This document shows positions 1-12,280 of a stretch of 64,000 bases of DNA, piece after piece. The notes beneath the pieces are model-generated. The model had not been told where the DNA came from, made no database searches, and was given only the letters and a program-made list of their open reading frames with translations. The translations under genes were made by a program, and so were the position numbers. How positions within the stretch are numbered: the stretch's first letter is position 1; the number at the start of each line of letters is the position of its first letter. This DNA is from Chloranthus sessilifolius (Eukaryota > Streptophyta > Magnoliopsida > Chloranthales > Chloranthaceae): the NCBI GenBank assembly GCA_021018995.1, contig CM037588.1, positions 94,586,765-94,650,764 on the forward strand, read 5' to 3'.

Positions 1-2520
1 AAGTTAAAATCTCTAGAATTTCAAAATCTTTAGACCCTCTTAATTGCTTCAAAAAAAAAAATCTTCTACTACAAAAAAACAAACAAAATAAAAAAAATCA
101 GAAAGAAAATAATACTATCAAAATAAAAAACATAAAGAAAAAAAGCAACAAAGTAAATAGACCCAATTCGCCCTTCTCTAAATACCAAAAAAAATCGATT
201 AAGTGCCTCATTACCCATATACCATAAAGCTGACTTTTAACTCCTTAGACCACCTGAACTCACAATTGAGCGCTTATCCCACTACGCAGAATTGGATCGA
301 GCGCATACGCCACTGTGTAGAATCACTTATTCAGAAACCTTAGGACCAGAATTTCCCAACTTAAAGACCGCCTGAACTTACAATCGAGCCCATATCCCAC
401 TGCGCAGAATTGGATCGAGTGCATACGCCACTGCGCAGAATCATTTATTCAAATACATTAAGACTATAATTCCCTACTTAGCAGATCGACTCCAGATAAA
501 TCAAGTGCACGCGCCACTGCGCAGAATTTAACTGATCACACCTCACAAAATTCACCTTAAGTACCAGCCCAAACCGGCCCCTTTCCCTTGGGAAACTGAA
601 CAACAAATATACTCAATCTAAGAACTTACAAATGCCTATTGGAAAAAGGAACGCCTGGCACACATTGGTGTGAGCAATGACTCACTCGGTCTGACATGAC
701 TTGTTAAAGCCTTCGATATTATATTGCACTCTCTTTTTGTATTTTTGGTTCCTGAACCTTATGGACATTTGTATGACACCCCTCGGTACCTCGAACACGC
801 CATATCCCTCTGTTAGCTCATGCCATGCGACGAGATGCGTCATGCACCCACAAATCCGAAAAGTTTCTTTCGACAGCAACCACTGGGCCCACGAATGCTC
901 CATATAAGCTTGTTCTGATAGATAAAAAAGTCAAGCATGTCATGTCAGCATCCCCAATTCACATTTGTGAATTCCTAAGTGAAAAGAGAAAGCACCTCGA
1001 ATGAGGGGTGTCTACTTCTTCGACGCTTTCTTACTTCGCAAGAGCGCGTCGAAGAGGGGCATCTATAGACACTCCCATTTTGCCTTCTCGGAGTATACAA
1101 ACTTGTTTAGTAAACCTTTGATCCTTTTAACCCATGTTGTGGGACCATGCAATAGTATATGGCTGAACACAGGTTAAAACAATAGCTCTGTGGCTCAGAT
1201 CCCAACATAGGGAGACTATATACTAAGCAACAGTATATAGCCAGAATGCAGACTAAAATAATAGTCTTATATTTCATTCTAGAGACCATACCCGGACAAC
1301 CACGAATTACGCGCTAGAAAACCAGCGCTTAATTCGATCACATGCAAAACCACAAGCGTGTGACCAATCCACCTTTCAGACCAAACTTCCTTTCCTAGAC
1401 CGATTCGAGACTCGATTACGTTCCTGAAATAGAATGTGTGATTGGATTGAGCGCTTCACCACCTACACGCAATTGGCCTATGCCCTACCTAGTCTTACTA
1501 CCCTTGACTCCTGCGTTTCCTTGATTAAACATTTTGAGTTAAATGTTTAATCAGATTGAGTGCATGATAACATGTGCGCAATTAGTCTTAATTTGTTAGG
1601 ACTAGGAGAGTCGCTGAGCAAGTCAGCCGGTCGCTCACTAAGTCGGTGACAGACTCAAAGCGATCAAGCGCAGAATTTAGGCACGTAATTCAATTAAGCG
1701 CCTGTAAACAAGCGCGTAATTGAAGGAAAACCAATAAAAGCTTTTTTTCTCGAAGAGAAAAGGGAGGTTGGACGAAAAAGGATAGAATTTTTGAGAGAGA
1801 ACGAATTTCAAAGTCAGAGAACAACGAGGACAAACCCATAGAGCACCTAATCATGGTTTCGAGATTCAAGCTTCTAATCTTTGAGATTTCTCTCCGCAGC
1901 CCCGACCCTTAGGTAATAATTTAATTTTTTTAGTACTCCGACCATAGCTTATAATCTCTAGATCTATTAATTTTTAATTTTATTTTCAGTCTTAGACCGT
2001 AGCACTCCTTTTCGGATCGAATCTTCTATATCAGGTTCTAGTTTCCCGGTTTCTAGAACCAGTAATTAATTTAACGGTCTGATACACTGATCCCTAATAC
2101 TAAATTCTACTCTAAAATCATGATTTACAGTCCTATCATTAATTTATGGTTCTAACTCTCACAGTTTATAACCAGTCCTTAATCATACGGCCTGATTTTT
2201 CTGATTTCGGACCCGAGTTTAGTCCTAAAAATTTAGTTTTTTTTTAATTCTAACTTCTTAGTTTAACAACTCCAAAAAAAATCCAAAATATTAATTTTAG
2301 TTTTTCATAATTCTAGTTTACAATTTAATTCATAATTATTATTTCGAAATCAACTCTGAAAAGCCTAAAAATATTACTTTACCATCCGAAATTCAATTTT
2401 TTTCTTTTTAATCTCAGCCACCCGATTTACCCAAGGGAGCTTACGGAGGGTACGCAGGAATGAGGCCAATCCTCCTTAGCATAGCGGGATCAAACCCCTT
2501 TTTTGAGAGTTTTTAGAATT
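1..2520. repeat. LTR-like repeat DNA with GCGC-type motifs
   Basis: No open frame here looks coding. The block has LTR-like features. Short units such as TTGAGCGC, GCGCAGAATT and GCGCAATT recur at about 260-530 and again at 1300-1725. They are followed by a TATA-like CAATAAAAGC near 1731 and then T/A-rich leader-like sequence. No terminal TG...CA pair or target duplication could be found, because the left end lies outside the window. I cannot assign the family. The clustered motifs resemble those in the U3 of the identified elements, so an LTR plus leader is the best guess. The repeated GCGC units are seen; the LTR call is inferred. Confidence 0.4.
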
Positions 2521-3440
2521 AATAAATTGCTTTAATTAGTTTATATCTAGACATAATTGGTTATTTTCATTAATTAGGCTTTGATATAATTATTAGAGAG
2601 TTAAATCAGAATTTCCCTTTCATTAATTTAGTTAATTGATTATTCCAAATCTGAATTCTAGGAAGTTTAGTTTATTCATGATTAGTTATATTTTGCCATC
2701 ATAAATCCGTCAATAATTAGGGTCGTAGAAAAATCAGTCCTTTTGTTTTCGTTGATATTATAATAGAAAATTTTAATTTATTGCTTTAATTAGGCCCGTA
2801 AAAAAAAGTTGTCTTTTTATTTCAATTAGAATTATAGTAGAATTATTATGAGTGCTTTAATTAGAATTATAGTAGAATTACTATAATTGCTTTAATTAGA
2901 ATCCCAGTACAATTAGCATACTTAATTTTAGTTAGAACATTATTGGAATCGATACATATGCACTACTGGCACCAATAGGAGATTGAAACCAATTGGATTT
3001 TTAGTAATATCAGAATCTTGATGCTCACTGGACTCTTGACAGCATCAGAACACTAATATAACTCACCTTAGTAAGTTCACACAACCAGAGCATAATAATA
3101 ATAGAATTGGAAAATCTAAACTGACCGAAATTATAATTACAAAGGAAAATAAGAGGAGAATTAAACTAACTAAACTAAAGAGACGCACTGTTGCTGACGT
3201 TCGCAGGCGGACGATTCAGTATAGAAGTAACCCACACCCGCTTCACAGCGTGATCACTGACATGGTGCAACGTCGTTAAATATCTGTAGTTGGCGATCGC
3301 AATCATACTAGGAAGCTTCCTAGAAAAATCTCCCCTTTTTATTTATTTTTGTTATTCCAAACACCGCATTGCTAGAATCCACCGGGACAGAATTGGAGCC
3401 ACTGATTCAACGGGGGCCGAGAGGAACCAAGAAAAAGCAC
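2521..3440. other. AT-rich stretch without recognisable gene
   Basis: Nothing here could be recognised. At 2800-2910 the phrase TTTAATTAGAATTATAGTAGAATTA recurs in slightly changed form. The right edge is where protease-homologous sequence of element A begins, at about 3441-3450, so this is DNA joined to the truncated element. Confidence 0.4.
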
Positions 3441-3444
3441 GCAC

Positions 3445-4148
3445 CAATACTGTGGTCTTCCAATTGGCTGACAGATCTGAGAGAAAACCTATGGGAATTG
3501 TGGAAGATGTGCTGTTGGGAGTAGATAAATTTTTCTATCCAATTGATTTTTTTGTGTTAGACATGGAGCCTAGCAAGTGCAGCTCTCCCATACCAGTTAT
3601 TTAAGGCAGCCCATTTCTGGCCACTAGCCAATGCTTGTATTCAATGTAGGTCTAGAGTGATAGAAGTCACTTTTGAAAATATGAAAGTTAGGCTTAATGT
3701 GTACAATGCTGCCAATCAGCCTCAACTTCACAATGAGGACTATTTTGCAGTAGATGTCATAGATGAATTGGTGGAAGAGACCTTACCTAGACTACTGGAT
3801 TGTGATAAGGTATTAGATGATTTTGAAGCAGTGTGGACTAAGGATGTTGAGAAGGAGGCCGCCACTCTAGCTGCTAAAGAACTGAACACATTGGCTTCTT
3901 CAGTAGGCCTAGTACAGCACTCTACATGGAGACCTACTTTGCTGCCCCTCCCTCAACCCTCAAACGCACCTTTGCTGCCTTCTCTTGAAAGTCCACTAGA
4001 TTTGGAGCAGAAGCAGCTAACAGAATCTTTGGAATATGCATTCCTGGGGCAGGATAAAAAACTGTTAGTAATTATTTCCTCCTCTCTCACTGAGCAACAG
4101 GAGGAGGAATTACTTTGTGTCCTCAAGAAGCATAAGAAAGCCATTTGA
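3445..4148 (+). pseudogene. Element A protease C-terminal half and PR-RT linker, broken
   Basis: This is the second half of a retroviral-type aspartic protease that would cut the Gag-Pol polyprotein. The segment QLADRSERKPMG, followed by a GVDKFFYP block and an LDMEP block, aligns with the intact-looking protease domains of B (45874-46464) and C (58237-58722). The catalytic DLGAS region lies upstream and is lost at the truncation point. A stop interrupts the frame at 3602-3604, and the match resumes in another frame with VTFENMKVRLNVYNAA at about 3663. The rest to 4148 is the acidic linker leading into RT, ending in a TGA. The fragment is not functional. Confidence 0.8.
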
Positions 4149-4163
4149 TGGGCAATTACTGAT

Positions 4164-5146
4164 TTGGGAGGAATTGATCCATCTATTTGCATGCACAAAA
4201 TTCATTTGGAAGAGGGTTCCAAACCAATTAGGGAAATGCAGAGAAAGTTAAACTCTCACATGCTGGAACTAATCATGAAAGAAATTAACAAATTGCTTAA
4301 TGCTGTGGTCATTTACCCTATTTCTGATTCTGAGTGGGTGTCACCTATCCAGGTGGTCCCCAAGAAATCTAGCATCACAGTAATGCCAAATGAGTCTGGA
4401 GAGTTGATGCCAACCAGAGAGACCACTGGTTGGAGAGTGTGTATAGATTACAGAAAATTAAATTGCAAGACCAGAAAGGACCAATTCCCTTTGCCTTTTA
4501 TTGATCAAATTTTAGACAAGTTGGTAGGCAAAGCATATTACTGCTTTCTTGATAGATATTTAGGTTACAATCAGATACCAGTGTATCCTCAAGACTAGGA
4601 AAAGACCACTTTCACCTGTCTATTTGGCACCTTTGCCTATAGAAGGATATCATTTGAACTGTATAATGCTCCTGCCACTTTTCGAAGGTGCATGTATGTC
4701 ATTTTTTCTAATATGATTGATAAGTTTTTGGAAATCTTCATGGATGATTTTTTAGTCTATGGGGATGATTTCACTCAATGTTCGCATCACCTTTGTCTTG
4801 TGTTTCAAAGGTGTGAAGAACCAACTTGGTTTTGAGCTGGGAGAAGAGCCACTTTATGGTCACCCAAGGAATTGTGCTTGGCCATGTGGTATCCCAAAAG
4901 GGCAAAGAGGTTGACAAGGCAAAGATTGACTTGATTTCACACTTGCCCCCATCAAAAATCATCAAACAATTCAGATCATTTTTAGAACATGCTAGTTTTT
5001 ATAGAAGGTTCATTAAAGATTTCAGCAAGATTTTCGAGCCATTGTGCCACTTGCTTTGTCAAGATATGTCATTTGTGTTTGATGCTGAATGTGTGAAGGC
5101 ATTTAAGATATTGAAAGAATGTTTGACCTCTATCCCAGTGATTTAG
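4164..5146 (+). pseudogene. Element A reverse transcriptase, broken
   Basis: This is the RNA-dependent DNA polymerase domain that copies element RNA into cDNA. Diagnostic stretches are SEWVSPIQVVPKKS, TTGWRVCIDYRKLN and FPLPFIDQILDKL, followed by the catalytic box F-M-D-D at 4737-4748. That box is the gypsy form of YxDD. An in-frame stop follows VYPQD at 4596-4598, and a frameshift lies near 4815, between the catalytic box and the thumb and connection region that resumes at 4826. All parts align with the same domain in C (59044-60150). The gene is a decayed copy with its catalytic aspartates still readable. Confidence 0.88.
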
Positions 5147-5690
5147 GGCCCAGATTATACTCTACCCTTTGAACTGATGTGTGATGCATATGATTTTACT
5201 GTTGGAGCTATTTTAGGATAGAGAAGAGAGAAACTGCCCTGTGTAGTTTACTATGCTAGCAAAACACTGCAAGAGCCTCAGCTGAATTATACAACCACTA
5301 AGAAAGAGCTTCTGGCCGTAGTATTTTCTTTGGACAAGTTTAGACCTTATTTACTAGGGTCTAAAATTGTAATTTTTACTAACCACTCTGCCCTAAAATA
5401 CCTGATGGCAAAGAAAGATGCAAAGCCTAGGCAAATTAGATGGGATCTTACTCCTGCAGGAGTTTGATCTAGAAATCAAAGATAAGAAAGGGGTGGAGAA
5501 TTTGGTAGTTGATCACTTATCTCGGATTGTGGTTGATGAAAGTGCTGCAACACCACTTAAGGATTCATTCCCTGGTGAGCAATTGTTTTTCATCAAGTCA
5601 AATATGCCTTGGTTTGCAAATATTGTCAATTACCTTTTTACAGGTAAGACCCCTTCTCACTGGTCCAAGATGGACAAAGACTTGTGATTT
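5147..5690 (+). pseudogene. Element A RNase H, broken
   Basis: RNase H would remove the RNA strand during reverse transcription. The domain starts at FELMCDAYDFTVGAILG and contains VYYASKTL, the NYTT-KEL segment and [13 protein letters not shown] stop interrupts it at about 5219-5221. The stretch equivalent to F-T-D-H in C (and in the family generally) reads F-T-N-H here at about 5375-5390, so a catalytic-site aspartate has become asparagine. The tail region, with KKGVENLVVDHLSRI, is in the segment that opens near 5418 and runs to the stop at 5685. The enzyme would be inactive even without the stops. Confidence 0.82.
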
Positions 5691-5695
5691 TCACA

Positions 5696-6899
5696 AGTCA
5701 AGTATTTTTTCTGGGAGGATCCTTACCTCTATAAATATTGTGCAGACTAGGTGATCAAAAAGTGTGTCACTAAAAGTGAAGTCCATAATATTCTTACCAT
5801 GTGTCATGAAAATGCCTGTGGGTCACTTTGGAGGGAAAAAGACATCAGCTAAGGTGCTGCAGTGTGATTTCTATTGTCCATCCTTGTTCAAGGATGCTTT
5901 TGATCACTACAGGGCTTGCATGAGATGTCAAAGTATGGATGGGATATCAAAAAGGGATTCAATGCCATTTCAGCCCATCCTTCTGGTTGAGCTGTTTGAT
6001 GTTTGGAGGATAGCTTTCATGGGTCCATTCCTTCCCTCCATGGGTTTTAATTTCATTCTTGTGGTTGTGGACTATGTTTCCAAATGGGTGGAAGCTACAG
6101 CCACAAGGACAAATGATCATAGAGTTGTCTTAAAGTTTGTAAAAGAAAATATATTCTCCAGATTAGGCACCCCTAGAGCCATCATCAGTGATGGGGAAGC
6201 CATTTCTGTAACAGACACTTTGAGAGCTTGCTTAAAAGGTATGTTATTACACATAGGATTGTCACTCCATACCACCCACAAACCAGTAGGCAGGTGGAGA
6301 TTTCTAATCGAGAAATCAAGCATATCCTGGAGAAAACAGTCAAGACAGATAGGAAGGATTAGTCTCTGAAGTTGACTGATGCTTTACGGGTTTATAGGAC
6401 AGCCTATCAGACTCCTATAGGGATGTCCCCATTTAGACTGGTTTATGGCAAAGCTAGCCATCTCCCAGTGGAGTTAGAGCGCAAGGCCTATTGGGCCATT
6501 AAAAGTTTAAACATGGATCTAACTTCTACTAGTTTGATCAGGAAATTACAGTTGCCTGAGCTAGAAGAACTAAGGCTAGATTCCTATTCAAACTCCATAA
6601 TCTATAAGGAGAAAGCCAAGGCCTTCTTTAAGAAGAGCCTTCTCAGGAAGGACTTTGCTAATGGTGCAAAGGTATGGCATTTTAACTCTAAGCTAAAGTT
6701 TTTCTAGGCAAGTTAAAATCAAGGTGGGATGGTCCATTTACTGTCATTCATGCATTCCCATCTGGTGCTGTAGAGATCATGGACCCTACTAGTGGAAGGG
6801 TCATGAAAGTCAATGGTCAGAGGATAAAACTTTGTGTTGAGAATATTGTGGAGCCCTCTAAAACCATTTACTTTCAAGAACCCCCTACGGATGTATGAT
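5696..6899 (+). pseudogene. Element A integrase with GPY/F-type C-terminus, broken
   Basis: Integrase inserts the cDNA into the chromosome. The zinc-binding N-terminus is seen around GHFGGKKTSAKVLQ...C..C (5820-5935). The catalytic core follows: FMGPF-PSMGFNFILVVVDY, then [10 protein letters not shown]. The first catalytic aspartate (G-I-D-F-M in C) reads I-A-F-M here. A frameshift between about 6240 and 6300 separates the core from the segment [13 protein letters not shown] that carries the expected glutamate. The C-terminal GPY/F-like region (RWDGPFTVIHAFPSGAVEI) continues in another frame from about 6720 to the stop at 6897-6899. The family's full arrangement is present but several breaks make it dead. 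Confidence 0.85.
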
Positions 6900-7958
6900 C
6901 TCTAGCCCTGTATAATGTGTATCATAGTTGTTGTTTGTGTTTAAAATTCTTTAAAAATTATTTTATTGTGGTCTGTTTTCATGAATCTAGATGTGTGCAA
7001 TGTTATACTGTGCTGTGGTGTATTTATGTATGTGTTTAGCATTAGGAATCATTGATCTATGATATATGAGAGTGTGCCTGTCAACATAATGTGAACTAAT
7101 GTGTTTTTAGCCTTCTCGATAGGATCTGGAGCCTTCAGGCACCCTCTCGAGGCAGTGGATATGTGCATATTGGCTTTCTCGATAGGCTCCTATGCCTAAA
7201 ATGCATCTACTTGAGCTAACATGTGAGCCTCGATAGGCTCCAAAGCTTAAAAATAGCTGCTCAAGCATTTGCTCGAGTCAGCACATCTGATGCCTCGATA
7301 GGATTAAGCACCTAGAAGGCATCCTCTAGAGATAATTCACCTGAAGAAAAGGGGAGGCTCGATAGGCTAATGTGTATAAAGGAAATCTGCTCAAGACCCT
7401 CTCAAGTTGTTGTGCTGAAGACCATGCCTGTCGTGCTGTTTATATTTTCAGCAGATGAGCTCGACAGGCTAATGAGCTTAAATGTCATCTGCTCGAGATC
7501 CTCTCGAGCTGATTATTCTGACCACCCAGCCTTTCAAAGTTTGGGTATCAGGCTTATAAACCTGTCGATCAGTTCATACTCCCTCATTCCAGCCATTTGC
7601 CCTAACACTCAACCACACTCACCCAGTCAATATTTCATCCTTCTTCTTCACTGCACCATCTACTCCACCATTTATGCATTGCCTCTACCATTTTGTTGAG
7701 CTACTCAAGCCACACATTGTGCACCAAGAAGCTCCTAATTTGATTCATTGTGCACTGTCTTCAACAATACCCTAGTTTTTGGGTAAGTTTTGAAATTTCT
7801 TCTCAGTCCTCTTCATTTTTTGGAATATTTTAACTGGCTTAAGTCAATTTTTGTGCGGGGGTTTAGTTGCTTTTTCATCCCCATTTAGTAGATCAAGTGT
7901 GTGCCAAGTTGTTAGTGATACCTAGGGTTTGCGTTGATTTCACAGAAAGTAGGGTTCA
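6900..7958 (+). other. Spacer between integrase and extra ORF of A
   Basis: This noncoding spacer lies just ahead of the extra ORF. It is dominated by the motif cluster at 7110-7575. The last 250 bases are C- and T-rich and lead into the ATG at 7959. It may hold an internal promoter for the extra ORF, by position only. Confidence 0.5.
7110..7575 (+). repeat. Motif cluster CTCGAG / CTCGATAGGCT upstream of A extra ORF
   Basis: Short CG-containing units are scattered over about 450 bases: CTCGATAGG (several), CTCTCGAGG, GCTCGAGTC, CTCGAGATCCTCTCGAGC and CTCGACAGGCT. The CTCGAG type also fills the U3 of the same element's LTR (14236-14800). Spacing is irregular, so this is not a simple tandem array. 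Confidence 0.8.
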
Positions 7959-10277
7959 ATGGCTGAAAACTCAAATTTTGGAGAAACCCTACAAACCATA
8001 CTTAATCCTGCCCAAACCCATCCCCCTACACCCACTAGGAAGTCCCAAAGGATAGCTTCATCCCCAACCCCTAAAGCTTCTGTAGCTAACCCTAAGAGGA
8101 AAACTGTTTTGGGTAAATTAGTAGCCCCAAAGAAAAAAGCCAGAACTAACACCCAAGAACCCAAAATGTTCAAATTCAAAAAGCAGAAGAAAGGATATGG
8201 AGCAACCCAGGAGTTTGACCCATTCACCACCCCTAACGATTTTGTGACTACCCTCAGTCTAGCACCAGAGACAGCCTTTGATAAGGCATTTTTCACTACA
8301 GAAACCCTGGCTAAGGAAGCCATTGAATTTCTGACCAAGGCCTCCGTTGACTCATTATTACAGCCTCTTGAAGAACTGGTTTACCCTAGATTGGTGAGGT
8401 TGTGGTACCAAAACATCAGAATGAAAGAGACTGGGGGAGGACTAGGGGGCAAGGATCCTATGATGGTAATCTTCATTGATGATTTTGATGCACTTCTAGA
8501 CTCAACTGATTTGCATAGGCATTGGGCATCCCAACATCAAATGTCCCATCTTGTAATTTGGGAGCCCTAATCAATGCCTCAATCATAGTGATTGCCCAGA
8601 AATTGACTCAAGGGAAGAAGGCAATTGGGGGTTCAGTAATGAGAAGTGACTTCAGCCATAATTTACTTTTCATGGACACTGTATTAAGAAAGAACATCTT
8701 TGTGGCTGGTCACCAATAAGAGAGGAGGCACCCAATCATAGATGCCTTGTACTCCTTCTCAAAAGAGCATTGCTTTAATGCTGCCAAATTAATATCTGAG
8801 GGAATGAAGGACACTCATAGCAAGGTGCAGCAGAAGTAAAAGCTGCAATGACTACCGTACAGTAGGCTGATCACATCCTTGCTCAAGAAGAAAGGTTATA
8901 TCTGGAAGATGGGGGAGCCCACTGATGAGCTGCCACCAATTTTGTATGAAAAAAACCAATGGAGCATCAGCATGACACTGATGAATAAGAAGAAGAAGAA
9001 GCATGTAGCAGCCACTGCTGTTGTCAACTCTACAGCAGCCCTTCCTACAGAAGCCTCAGCAGCCACTGTTTCACCTACTCCAGCCCCTTCTATAGCACCC
9101 CTTGTGCCAGTTTTAGTAATCACAACAGCAGCAGTTCCACCTTCTTCCATTCCTGCACCAGTTCCATCAGTCCCCACTCAACCAACCTTACCTTCCCATT
9201 TCATTCCTGTGTCACCTTCAATTCCCCCTCCCAAAGATTCGCCTTTAACCTTCCTACACGCCCCATCAAAAGAACATACAAGAAAAAGAAAACTCACTAC
9301 CCCACCACTGAACCCACTATCATACCCACTGACATACCAAGCTCAACACCTGACCCACCTTCCCCTTTTACCTATAATGGCAGTGAACCAATGTCCACTG
9401 GCATTGACCCACCTAACCCTATTGAACCCTTTAACCCAATTCCTGCCCCTATCAATTCCCCTCCATTTTCACCCAACCATGACCAAGTCACAACAGAGGG
9501 GTACTTAGCCCTAACAGACTCCATTGTGGGGGATATTAGGCATGACTACACCCCTTTCCCTGAATCCCCACACCCATATACATTTAGTCATGCCCTACCT
9601 CACCATTTTAACCAATTCCTACCCAAACTAGTACCCAACCTTTTACCCCTTCCTTACCAGACCCTCTAACCCAGATTATCACCCTCCTCACCTTTCTCCA
9701 AGCCTAAATTCATACCAACACTGAAAACCAATCCACCATTCAAAACAACCTTCACTCCATCCAATCAACCCTTCAAACATTTATACCTACGCCCCAACCA
9801 CCCACACCTACCCCTCCTCCTTACCAGCAGCCTTCTACATCAGTGGCAACAGCTGATTCTGCCATACAAATTTGATACTGAAGAGCTACCTATAATTCCC
9901 TTTTCTACAGCCTCAACCTTCCCATCGAGCCCTTCCCCATCTACCAACATTGGTACTGAGCTTGCTATGACCTCCACCTTTGATACTAATCGTTCCAACT
10001 GGACCATTATCCCAGATGACCAAATTCCATTACCTCTTTTTGTTACCCTCACTACTTTCATGAATGATTGCCCATATGTTGAAAGAGGTGTGAATCTAGT
10101 GGTGGAAGCTGTGAGGGAAATTGTATTGCAGACCTGTGAGGACCAACTAGCACTGATGAAGACTGGGTATTGGAAAATGATAGAAGCACTACTAACAGAT
10201 CATCAGAAGGAGATGAAAGTCATGCAAGAAAGGCTAGACACTACTGTATTCATCTATAAATTATATGAGTAGGGGGT

Positions 10278-11742
10278 TGATCAGTCACAGAATATATCAT
10301 TTTATCACCCTTAACTTAGTGATGCTAGAACTTAGTTTACTGCTAATAAGATGCCAATGTACAGATATTAAAGAAAAATAGTAAAAGAGAGCCAAAGTGT
10401 AAATATTCATCAAAATGAACTCAAAAAGTAGTAAAAAGATGATTGAGCGCAAGAATACGATTCACCACCTATTGAAAGCTGAGAAATCGTATTTTACGAT
10501 TGAGCGCTAATAATGAAACCAAAGAAGAGAAAAATGAGAAATAGTAATTTACGATTTTGAAAAAGATGATTCTTCAGAAAGCAACAAAATAGTAAAAGGC
10601 GAGTATGAAAGTCATGGGAGCTAAAGAAAGAGAAAATCGTGATTTTTAATTTTCTGAAGAAAAAGGGTAATCATGAATTAAGAATACGAGTATAGAAGCT
10701 TTACTATTGCTGCTGATCATGTGAGAATTTCCACCGCCAAGAATAGAATTAGAAGAACTCTTTAAATAGAAGTTTTGCTAATCACAAATCTGAGAAGATT
10801 GATGAAGTTAGACTCCTAAGGACTCTGCTGCTACTATCAAGGAAAGAAATTCGGAACACATCAACCGTTAAAAGCAAGGAAGAATAAAATTAGAATTAGA
10901 ATTATATTAGGAATCTTTTATTTTAGTTATTTCTTTTATTATAATTAGAAGTCTTGTAAAACAACTCCTTATGATCTATAAATAAGAGGGCTCGGTATAG
11001 GAATAATCATCGAAGAATTTTATAGCATCAATTGACAACTGAGGTCTGTGTTTTCTCCCGATCAAAGTAGTTTAGGATTTATAAAGTAACATCATTCACA
11101 GTTCTCCGAGGTCTTGCTTGACAACCAAGGCTGAGGAAGCTGAAAGATCAGCCCTTTTGATGGTTCTACTTTTTCTTTCTAGTTTAGATTTTATTTTATT
11201 TTTAGTTTAGATTTTATATGCTTTGTAAACATCTTCGAATTTTGATTTGAATTGACGACTCAAGTTAAAGTTTGCAAATTAGTGTAACGGTTTTACTTTT
11301 CCATCTTCAATTTTCTCGAATTTGATTGACGCCTAGATGTTAGGAGATTGTTGATTAGATTAAATCTGTGTTGAAGAATTTTAGTTTTTGATTGATGACC
11401 AAATTCTGGAAGGCTACAATATGGTGTAACAATATTTTAAATTTATAAATATTAGATAGCTGAAGGTTGAGATTAACGACCTCCATCTGAAAGAGGATTT
11501 GGATTTATTTTTATGTAATTAGATTAAAGAGAATATTCTTTTATTTATATTTCTCCAGTAATTTAGGTCTTAAAAGATAAAGGTAGTTTTTTAAAAAGGA
11601 ATATAAAAATCTATAAGAAGATAATCACTTATTTGTGGGATCGATCCTATCATTAGTGCTATAATTTTCATTGTGCGCTTGTAATAGGTTAAGGCTTGAT
11701 TTTAATTTAAATATATACATATTATAAGTCGGTCAAGGGCTC
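10278..11742 (+). mobile_element. Repeat X, copy 1: LTR-like element inserted in A extra ORF
   Basis: This block interrupts the coding frame between YKLYE (stop at about 10270) and the C-terminal exon-like segment from 11744. It begins TGATCAGTCACAG and ends near GGTCA, imperfect TG...CA ends. It has a TATAAATA at 10977-10984, so it is probably a solo LTR of about 1.47 kb. A second copy, minus strand and split by CACTA DNA, is at 26234-35684. That copy shares the start (TGATCGGTCACAGAAT in its own direction) and the 3' part (CATTGTGCGCTTGTAATA here, close to ATTGTGCGCTTGTAATA there). No clear target duplication is visible around copy 1. The family could not be named. Confidence 0.7.
10977..10984 (+). 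promoter_or_regulatory. TATA box of repeat X
   Basis: TATAAATA lies roughly in the middle of X, with about 700 bases before it and 760 after, as expected for the U3/R boundary of an LTR. Confidence 0.5.
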
Positions 11743-12262
11743 AGAGGTATGAAAATTTGGCTGATTCATTATCAGAAACTCTAATGTCTATGTGCACCAG
11801 CAGGCAGCAGCCCTTGGCATCAAACTCCATGATCCTCCAGAACAGAAGAGTAGCACCAAACAGAGAAATCCAGCAGCATCTAGAACCAAAGCTGGGCCTG
11901 CACAGGCTGACAATCTTAAGGAGGGCAAGGAGAAAATTGGGGAGCACAAAGATCTAGGTTCTGATTCAGATCACCTCTAGGAGTAGCAGTAGTTAGTTTC
12001 TTTGGTGTCTTCTGTAGTTGATATTTTTAGGAGTGTTTGTAATTGTGTCTTTTGTAGTTGCAATTTTATATAAAGCTTCTCCAGTGTATAATATTTAATT
12101 GTATGAATAAAATTTTCTATTTATGTGCCAACATTCATTGTCTTGGTTTAAATTTCTATAATTAGTTATTCATTCAATTTTCTATTGTATCTTATTGTGC
12201 CTTTTAATGTCTTGCTGCCCCTAAATAAAATTCTATTGAAACATTGAAGACAATGTTTACCT

Positions 12263-12280
12263 TAGGTTTGGGGGTATGGC
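12263..12280 (+). promoter_or_regulatory. Upstream polypurine-tract-like box of A
   Basis: The 18-mer TAGGTTTGGGGGTATGGC lies 280 bases after the extra ORF. It is identical to the box at 41789-41806 (minus strand) in B, at the same relative place. It closely resembles the true PPT at 13873-13887 (TAGGTTTGGGGGTG). It may be a second priming site for plus-strand synthesis. Confidence 0.6.

Larger units (their letters stand above)
7959..11980 (+). pseudogene. Element A extra ORF (Athila 'env-like' / putative plant transposon protein), broken and interrupted
   Basis: The product is of unknown function; the same family is found at 41972-44851 and, more diverged, at 24480-26233. The N-terminus (from the ATG at 7959) is Ser/Thr/Pro-rich and very basic, with KSQRI, NPKRK and PKKKAR, which look like nuclear localisation signals. 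A conserved block follows, with LVYPRLVRLWYQNIR, then MDTVLRKNIFVAGHQ. A frameshift lies near 8510-8520 and a TAA follows GHQ at 8717-8719. After that a homologous frame continues (ERRHPIIDAL). Beyond about 9000 the sequence is Pro/Thr/Ser-rich, then helical (EAVREIVLQTCEDQLALMK). Repeat X is inserted at 10278, and the C-terminus resumes after 11743 with a Lys-rich end at 11978-11980. I see no signal peptide or transmembrane segment. Confidence 0.75.

Noticed and set aside
10273..11747. Target-site duplication around repeat X copy 1
   Set aside because: GGGGT on the left and AGGGC on the right do not match convincingly; the ends of X are imprecise here.
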